Assembly (NCBI RefSeq): GCF_000003815.2
Contig: NC_049984.1
Coordinates: 4,497,497 to 4,561,496, forward strand
Length of the DNA stretch: 64,000 nt
Direction of reading: 5' to 3'
DNA from: Branchiostoma floridae
Taxonomy: Eukaryota; Chordata; Leptocardii; Amphioxiformes; Branchiostomatidae
Each line of letters starts with the position of its first letter. Positions within the stretch are counted from its first letter, which is position 1. The translations under genes were made by a program, and so were the position numbers. This document shows positions 57,308-64,000 of the stretch, piece by piece. The notes under the pieces are model-generated. The model ran no database searches. It saw only the letters and a list, made by a program, of their open reading frames with translations, and was not told where the DNA came from.

Positions 57308-59416
57308 ATGATGATGGCGGGTGCAGCGCCGCGCACAGCTGGCGGGGCCACGGCCACATCTGGCCCGGCGGCGGCGCCCGACCAACATGGCTCCGTCTGC
57401 TTCGTGTGTGGCAGCGGCGGCGCCAGCTACGAGCTCCGATCCCGCCCGGGGGCTGACAGCGCCGTGCCGTACTTCCCCTTCCTGGAGTATCACGAGGCCC
57501 CTCCCGGGGGCCGATCCCTGGCCACCGACGGCTCGGCCGACGTCTGTTTCGTCTGCTACTCCTTCCTGTCCGAGCAGTGGAATTCCTTCGAGCGGATGCG
57601 AACGCCACTCGCCAAACGGCTCTACTGGCTGAAGAGGCCCCCAGGGTGCGGGTACAGGAGCGGTCACGACGTCTGTCACGACGCTCAACTTCGGTTTCAG
57701 CAGGAGGAACTTCTGAAACTCAGCGGTCAGGACGCTGGCGATGTGGGCGGGGACGCGTACGACTGGCCCGGGTATGCCGCCGCCGCCGGCGACGACGCCA
57801 GGAGCAGAGATACCACAGTTACAAACGAAAGGACGTCAACTCTGAGATTATGTTACGTCTGCGGCGCTAAGAAAGACAGGAGACACCTCCTCAGCGCTCA
57901 CACGCGCCCCCAGCATAACCCGAAGTCACCGTTCTACCCGTGTCTCAGCCGACATGCCCCGCCCCCCGGGGCACCCCCAGCGGACCAGGACGGCACGGTC
58001 ATGATTTGCGAGGGCTGCGAGAAGTTCTTGTTCAGGCAGTGGCAGGCCTTCCAGAGGAACAACATTCCAGTCATGGAGAGACAGTACCAGCTGCTCTCCG
58101 AGGTGGACGCGGTGTCCCACAAGGCAAGGTCTTCGGACCGCCACAGCACCACAAACACACAGCAGGACAGGAACCCTGGAGGAGAAGAGGAAGATGGCAT
58201 GATGAGATGTTACACCTGCGGAGTGACGCAGCCATTCAGCTCAGGCAGGTTTGTCTACTCCAGGAAACACTCTGAAGGTGGCGCATACTTTCCCTTCCTG
58301 GAAGAGTTCACCCCACCCAAAGGTGCGATGTCGCTGACGGCACATGGCGTGACCAGGGTGTGTCACGCCTGCCGTAAATCCTTGGACAGGCAGTGGAAAT
58401 CCTTTGAAGCGTCGTCAACACCCGAGGGGCAACGTGTGTACAGGATACACAAGGAGGGTGCACAAAAGCCGCCGCCTTCCCCATCACGATCTCAATTGCA
58501 GCCAAAATCGACTGCTTCGAAACCTCAGGGTTGTTACCTGTGTGGTAGCATTCTTCCACTCTCAGGTGGTAACGTTGTCAACTCCAAACCGCCATCAGAT
58601 GAGGACGAGGATGATCGAAATGAGAGGTACTTTCCCTTCCTTGTTGATTACCCCCAGGCAAGTAATGCCCACCCCCTGAGACAGGATGGTACAGCCCAGG
58701 TGTGTGACACCTGTCAATCATGGCTGGACCAACAGTGGCACATCTTACAAATCAGAGGCGTCCCACCTAGCCAGATAGGTGGTTTTATAAGTAACTTTAT
58801 GGTGCTGCCAAGTACGTCAAGATTGAGGGAAGAAATTGACGATACCCCTAAAAGGTCATCACCTGCATCAAATGATAGCAAAGAGGGAACACTAGAAGAG
58901 GTGAGGAAAAACTGCTTTATTTGTGGCAAAAGTGTAAGCAAAAGGGGTAAACAAACATTGTACACTTACCCAAGGACGAGGGACGGAGGGTCAGACAGAG
59001 GCCCTTTCTTCCCCTTCCTGGCCACCTGTAACCCGGCACCTGGAGCTGAGCCGGTCCGCTCCAACGGCTCCGTGACCGCCTGCAAGTTCTGCCACTACAA
59101 CCTGCTGCAACAGTGGAACGATTACGAGAACTCCCCCGAGAGTGCCGGCGAGTCCAACCGGTGGCTGCGGCCGTACCACACGCGAGATTTCGTGTGCTAC
59201 CGGTGCGGGGAACTCCATCCCTTCGCGGTGGCGAAAAAAGTTTTAGTGAAATATTCTCCCTTTCTCACCGACCACCCCAGACCGAAGGGGTCCCTAGCGC
59301 TGGAGGGAGGCAGCAGTGTACTGGTGTGCCCAGGATGTCATGAACTCATGAAAAGTGCTGAAAAGACTGACTTTACACCTTCAGTTATTAGGGGACCAAC
59401 CATCGACGAACACAAG
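57308..59416 (+). CDS. First coding exon of a six-module CxxC protein, possible GSE1 counterpart (partial)
   Basis: A 703-codon exon ending at a donor (CACAAG then GTGGGT) in phase 0; the gene runs past the right edge. It contains six repeats of one module: CxxC, about 45 residues, CxxC. Cys pairs are at 31/34 and 80/83, 182/185 and 234/237, 301/304 and 352/355, 409/412 and 466/469, 536/539 and 592/595, 630/633 and 674/677. Between the pairs a YFPFL-type motif and a DG motif recur; a QW motif follows the second pair in modules 1-5, with a trailing FE in some. Four cysteines per module suggest one zinc each. Linkers are Ser/Pro- and acid-rich. I cannot name the family with certainty. The neighbour GINS2 is next to GSE1 in human, so a GSE1 relationship is inferred from position only. 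It lies in a CpG-rich stretch. Confidence 0.8.
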
Positions 59417-59879
59417 GTGGGTGAAGATTTCCTTAGGACCAACCATTGTCTTCCTTTCTTCTGTCAAAACCATTTCCAATGTCATACTTTTTTTTTAAGT
59501 CTTCAAAACATTGCAATGACAATATTTTTGTATAGTTCACACCTTGAAGATTTAAGCAAGGAGGTTATATTTAAGTTATGAGGGGCTAGCCATTGTTGAA
59601 TGCAAGATGGGTTGAGATTTCTTTCGGGGACAAACCATTGTCTATTTGTCTGATAGAGCCATTTGGATAATAATACCATCAATAGCAATACATTGAGTTT
59701 ATGGGACAAAGATTGCAATAGGTCTATGTTCTGTTCTATTTGGTGTCATTGGAAACATGGCCTTTACACCAGTGAGTAGAGTGCTGAGAGTGTTTGCCTT
59801 GCATTGCTAGGTCATGAGTTCAAGACTTTTCTCTTCTTTAATAGCACATTTGGAAAGAGTATGGTAGTTGCTCATAGCC

Positions 59880-60090
59880 TGAGTATCATCCTCCGTAGTA
59901 ACCGCTGGCTCACGACTTTCGCTTGCTAACCGTGGTTAAGTTGCAGGCGGGCTAAGTTGCTCACACAGACCACTACGAGTGGAGTAACCCCCTGCTGTAG
60001 CGCTTCCACCAAGTTGTGTTGCCCAAGAGCCATTAAAACGGAGATGGGTGCCGCCCTATATACCACCTGGTATGGGAAGCACTTTTAACT
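59880..60090 (+). repeat. SINE-like repeat, second copy
   Basis: Same family and orientation as 14,340-14,535. A tRNA-like B box (GAGTTCAAGAC) lies just upstream near 59,817. Confidence 0.6.
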
Positions 60091-61864
60091 TTAAAGCTAA
60101 ACATAAACATTTCCTGCCAAAGTGCATTTGCCCCTTGAGTGCACACATGTGTTGGTAGAAGACTTCCCACCTGTCCACCACAGTTGCACACCTGTCGCCG
60201 GTGTCAGGTGACAAGAGCACTGATGTGTGGCCATGGAGGGAAACAGGAGACTCCAGGGGTAATGCACCATAGCCTCAGGCCTTCCCAGAGAAGGAGGTTT
60301 CTAACTGAATAAAATGCCTGAAAATAGGTTAACTTTTATCATACTGAAGTAACCATTTGGCTACCAATCATGATCATGCCTATTATCTATCAGTCAAGGG
60401 TTTAGGCATCAGGGAGAACTTTAACCAGGTTGGCTCGTTGTCAAGGGGTAAGGAGTTTTTTCAAACTTTGTCACGTTATACGCCATAAAATAGTCAGTGT
60501 TTGTTACTTTTCATAATATAAGTTGAATCTACCTTCTCGCAATGTGCCTAATGGTATTCACAGTACATTTCTAAAATACCATTGTGCCATACGAACGTGC
60601 TGACAACCTGGGATTTGTTGTGCCAGACAGTAGCTCAACACCTAAAGAACTGGTCTTCGGCTGCCTCTTTCATCAGTCCAATCTCTTGAAATGTGATGAC
60701 AAAAGACATGTCCATCTAAGAATTTGTTATGAATCATTTAAATGGAAACATTGGGCAAGATTTTTTCTAGAGAAAATTTTCAGTTTTTGTACCAAAATTT
60801 AACAAGGCCAAATTGCGTTTAACTCCATTATTCCTCTGATGATCAGACTCTGACACTCCGTGCCTATTTCAATGAGTCCCTAAGATATTATATGCTGCCA
60901 TATTTTTTCCCTACTTGAGTGCTCTAAGCTGTCTGCCGCCCAGGTGGTGTACCTTGTCCGGTGTACTAAAGGCAGGTAAATACAGGTGCTTGTTCACCTC
61001 TTGTCAAGACAACAAAGGCCTTACATTGTCCACGCCCTTTTGAAAGCGCAGGTAAACAGAGCTGGGACCTCTAGCTGTAGCAGATGCCGTCAGCTTTAGA
61101 ACAGTACTATTTTTATCCCGTATATATAATATCTCGGATTGAAATTCCCTAGATGAAACAGATTGAATAATTCTCCTGAATAATTTTTCTGAAATACTAC
61201 TTGTAGAAGTTACCATACTCAAGCAACAGGATATGATTTTTCTATCATATCCGATTTTCTAAAATCATATCCATTGCTTTGAGTCACTGCTGTTTGGCGT
61301 ATCTCGTTACCTGGGTTTTCTAACCTTCATCCTTTTATTGTGTAACTTTGTTTCAATGGTTCATTTATAATGAGGCAGATTAATTCTCCCTAATTTGTGA
61401 CAAAGGAAAGCTTAATTATACGACTGAAGGATTGTGTTCTTCAAGAAAGAATAATCAATATCACTTGTCTGGAGAGAGTAAGAAATATTGATCTTTTGTT
61501 ATCATTAGTTGCTGCCATTATGCAAGGTTTGAAAGGTTGTTCCTAATCAAAATTCAGAATATAACATTAATCCTCTGCCTTGGTGATAATCCTCGAAAAG
61601 CTTATCCTTTAGTTTAAGATTGTCACATAATTATACATAACCATAAGCCTGATTTTTTTATTGCTATCAGTATCAGTGATCATGAGAATATTCTTAATGA
61701 ATCTGAACAAGAATACAATGAGACCAAGGTCCTATAGATCTACCATTTCAGTGCTATAAATGCTACTTTTAAGTTTTTTAGTAGTATTCACCCTTCATAC
61801 CCGCTAAGATGCCCAGTTTGTTGTGTACAAAGATGTGCAAATACAAAAGTCCTTAAGATGTGCT

Positions 61865-62600
61865 GTTTCTGTAGATAAGATAAGGCACCTCATCTTTCCC
61901 CACCTGGCCCTGAGTGTGCAGGTATGCTTGGGTAGTGCTAGTGTGTACAAAAACATGCTATCAATGTCTTATTTTTGTAACTGTTTCAGTACAGTGATCA
62001 TCCTACTTGCATGCTGTTTAGATCAGTGGGATTTCCTTGGCTGTAACTGTAAGTTATCATCTTTCCCCACCTGGTCATGAGTGCCAGGCATGCTTGGGTA
62101 GAGCTGGTACTACTACATTCATACTGTTGTACTGTTTCCATACTGTGATCATCCTACTTGCTTACTGTTTAGATCCCCTTTGACTGTAAGGTACCGTACC
62201 TCATCCCTTCCCCACCTGGCCGTATCTGGCATACTTGGGCAGTGTTGCTGTTTACAAAGACCAGCTACTACGTCCTACTTGTAGTTGTATGCTGTGATCG
62301 TACTTCTTGCATACTGTTTAGATAAATGGGATCCCCCTAACTGTAAGGTACCTCATCCCTTCCCCACCTGGCCGTGAGTGTCTAGCATGCTTGGGTAGTG
62401 CTGGTGTGTACAAAGACGTGCTACTACAGTCCTATTGATGTACTGTTTCCATGCGATCATTCTACTTGCTTACTGTTTAGATGAATGGGATCCCCCTTGA
62501 CTGTAAGGTACCTCATCCCTTCCCCACCTGGTGGTGAGTTTCAGGCATGCTTGGGTAGTGCTGGTGTGTACAAAGATGTGTGGCATTCGCCCTGGCGTGA
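61865..62600. repeat. Tandem array, about 145-170-bp units, 5 copies
   Basis: The phrase 'ccttccccacctgg' or a close variant recurs near 61,894, 62,062, 62,207, 62,359 and 62,519. Each time it is followed by 'gcatgcttgggtagtgctgg' or a variant and later by 'cttactgtttagat'. Units are diverged by point changes and small gaps. It lies in the intron of the six-module gene. Confidence 0.85.
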
Positions 62601-62719
62601 CCCCACAATCTGCAGTACCTTGCACATGTTACTTGTTAGTTTGTTTTGACTCCACCAGGAACCAGGCAGACATTGCAACCAGCGCCACCAGCTAACCTTT
62701 CCCTCCCACCCTGGCTGGC

Positions 62720-63215
62720 AAATATGAGGGGCCTGGTAGTCTGGATGCCAGGCTGTTTCCAAGGCCTACGATTTAGGCCAGAGTTTCTCTTAGGATAGCC
62801 TGGATACCAGGCAGTTTGCAGGGCTCTTGAGCTAGTCTTATTCCAGGGCCTAGATAGACCAGCTCCTTGGCTCTCAAGCTATTCTGAATACCAGGCCTAC
62901 ACAGGCCAGATCCTCTCTCAGGCTAGCCTGGATGCCAGGCTGTTTCCAGGGCCTACACAGGCCAGATCATCTCTCGGGCTAGCCTGGATACCAGACTATT
63001 TCCAGGCCCAACTCAGGCCAGTCCCCGGGCTCCAGAGCTATTGTGAATGCCAGGCTATTTCCAGCGAGGGCCTACAGTGTACACAGGCCAGATTCTCTCT
63101 CGGGCTAGCCTGGATACCAAACTGTTTCCACGGCCAACCCAGGCTAGCTCCTCAGTTCTAGGCTATTTCCATGGTCAAAACATACAGACCAGCTCCTCTG
63201 CTCTCTGGCCAGCAT
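62720..63215. repeat. Tandem array, about 60-bp units, 8-9 copies
   Basis: Units contain variants of 'gctagcctggataccaggct', 'gtttccagggcctacacagg' and 'ccagatcctctctcgggct'. The array follows directly on the longer-unit array. A related 'catccaggctag' fragment reappears near 63,470. Confidence 0.85.
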
Positions 63216-63754
63216 GCCCTCAACTGGCCTAGACCCATAGCAACAGATATTAGAAATCAAGTGCCAAGTAGAGGTCATTGCGGGGTTATATGGGGGTAAC
63301 CCATGATGATGATGATGATGTATCCCTCGCAGAAGGGGTTACCGTAATTATTGAAAATTTCGCTGCGATATTTGCGGTGTTCTGTCCTCTGCTTGCCTGC
63401 TCCCTTATTTAAACCACACAGAAGGGAACTTCAGGGCATTTGCCTCTAGTCTAGCACGGTGGGTCTGGCATCCAGGCTAGGAGGCTGGTGGTATTCAGTG
63501 GGTCTCTGAACTCACTGTGATGGTTCGGTAGCTTTTAACCTGTGCTACTTGGAAGTGTTCCATATCAAAGGGTAGTGTGTCCTGTAGGGCAAAAGTTCCC
63601 AGAAACGTAAAGTGGAACCTACAAAAACTTTCAATTCAAAAAATTTCAATATTTTGTAGAAAATCGTCTAATCAATATTTGTCAATAGGTTTGGGTGAAT
63701 TTGTTTTTTTACTATTCAACACATTCGGTATCTACTGGCTGCCAAAATACAACA

Positions 63755-63778
63755 GATATTATTATTATTATTATTATT
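63755..63778. repeat. (ATT)n microsatellite
   Basis: About seven ATT repeats in the same intron. Confidence 0.9.
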
Positions 63779-64000
63779 TAAAATCTTGACCTCTGCAAAT
63801 CTTGCTACTGGTTACCCAACTAATGTTGTAGTGAACAGTACTATGATGTTTTATTTTCAAATGTTTTTTTAGGAAGAACCCAAAAATGAGCCATTCAATT
63901 GCTTTGTTGAAAAATCTCCTTTTAGAATTAAGATTTTACTTAAAGTCATCTAAAACATATATGATATAAAAGAATTACTGTAGTCTACAAGGTTTGACAA

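Larger units (their letters stand above)
59417..64000. other. Intron of the six-module gene, repeat-rich
   Basis: No convincing second exon was found before the window ends. The interval holds a SINE-like repeat, two tandem arrays and microsatellites, listed separately. The stretch 60,100-61,800 is A/T-rich with nothing recognisable. Confidence 0.5.

Noticed and set aside
57230-57688. Minus-strand open frame at the start of the six-module exon
   Set aside because: Antisense shadow in G/C-rich coding sequence; no features of its own.
63872-63950. Possible second exon of the six-module gene after a TTTTTTTAG acceptor
   Set aside because: The frame that follows is short, of low quality and has no convincing donor before a stop. 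A boundary effect of the window cannot be excluded.

Overview
The window is eukaryotic and looks like an invertebrate chordate, most likely an amphioxus (Branchiostoma). This is inferred from compact multi-exon genes with close orthologues in vertebrates, very dense small foldback transposons, and a plant/nematode-type phosphoethanolamine methyltransferase. Exon joins below were read by eye; for every multi-exon model the splice sites are near-canonical and the reading-frame phases add up exactly to one open frame.

Layout, left to right. (1) 2.2-6.8 kb, minus: MRPL38, complete in 8 exons, with a repeat-rich 3' flank that holds a partial copy of its own last exon. (2) 7.6-9.7 kb, minus: an unrecognised 223-residue protein with a predicted lipid-anchored N-terminus and an in-frame 21-bp minisatellite. 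(3) 11.3-19.0 kb, plus: a phosphoethanolamine N-methyltransferase whose first exon adds a hydrophobic leader; its introns hold a LINE fragment, a foldback element and a minisatellite that copies a splice acceptor. (4) 23.3-37.4 kb, minus: a CDYL-like chromodomain plus enoyl-CoA isomerase-fold protein, 7 exons. (5) 37.8-44.2 kb, plus: ECI2 (ACBP domain plus enoyl-CoA isomerase), 11 exons, head-to-head with CDYL across about 400 bp. (6) 45.2-51.8 kb, minus: TMEM143, 8 exons, with a possible extra 33-nt micro-exon. (7) 52.4-55.6 kb, plus: GINS2/PSF2, 5 exons, head-to-head with TMEM143 across a promoter with a palindromic E2F site. (8) 57.3 kb to beyond the right edge, plus: first coding exon of a large protein with six repeated CxxC...CxxC modules, next to GINS2, where vertebrates have GSE1.

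The most interesting points are the CDYL-ECI2 pair (the two share the same catalytic fold and sit together, which suggests a local origin of CDYL; this CDYL still has the isomerase glutamate), the leader-bearing methyltransferase, the six-module cysteine protein, and several cases where repeats have taken over splice-site neighbourhoods. No CRISPR, prokaryotic operon, rRNA or intact tRNA was seen; tRNA-like sequences look like SINE heads.
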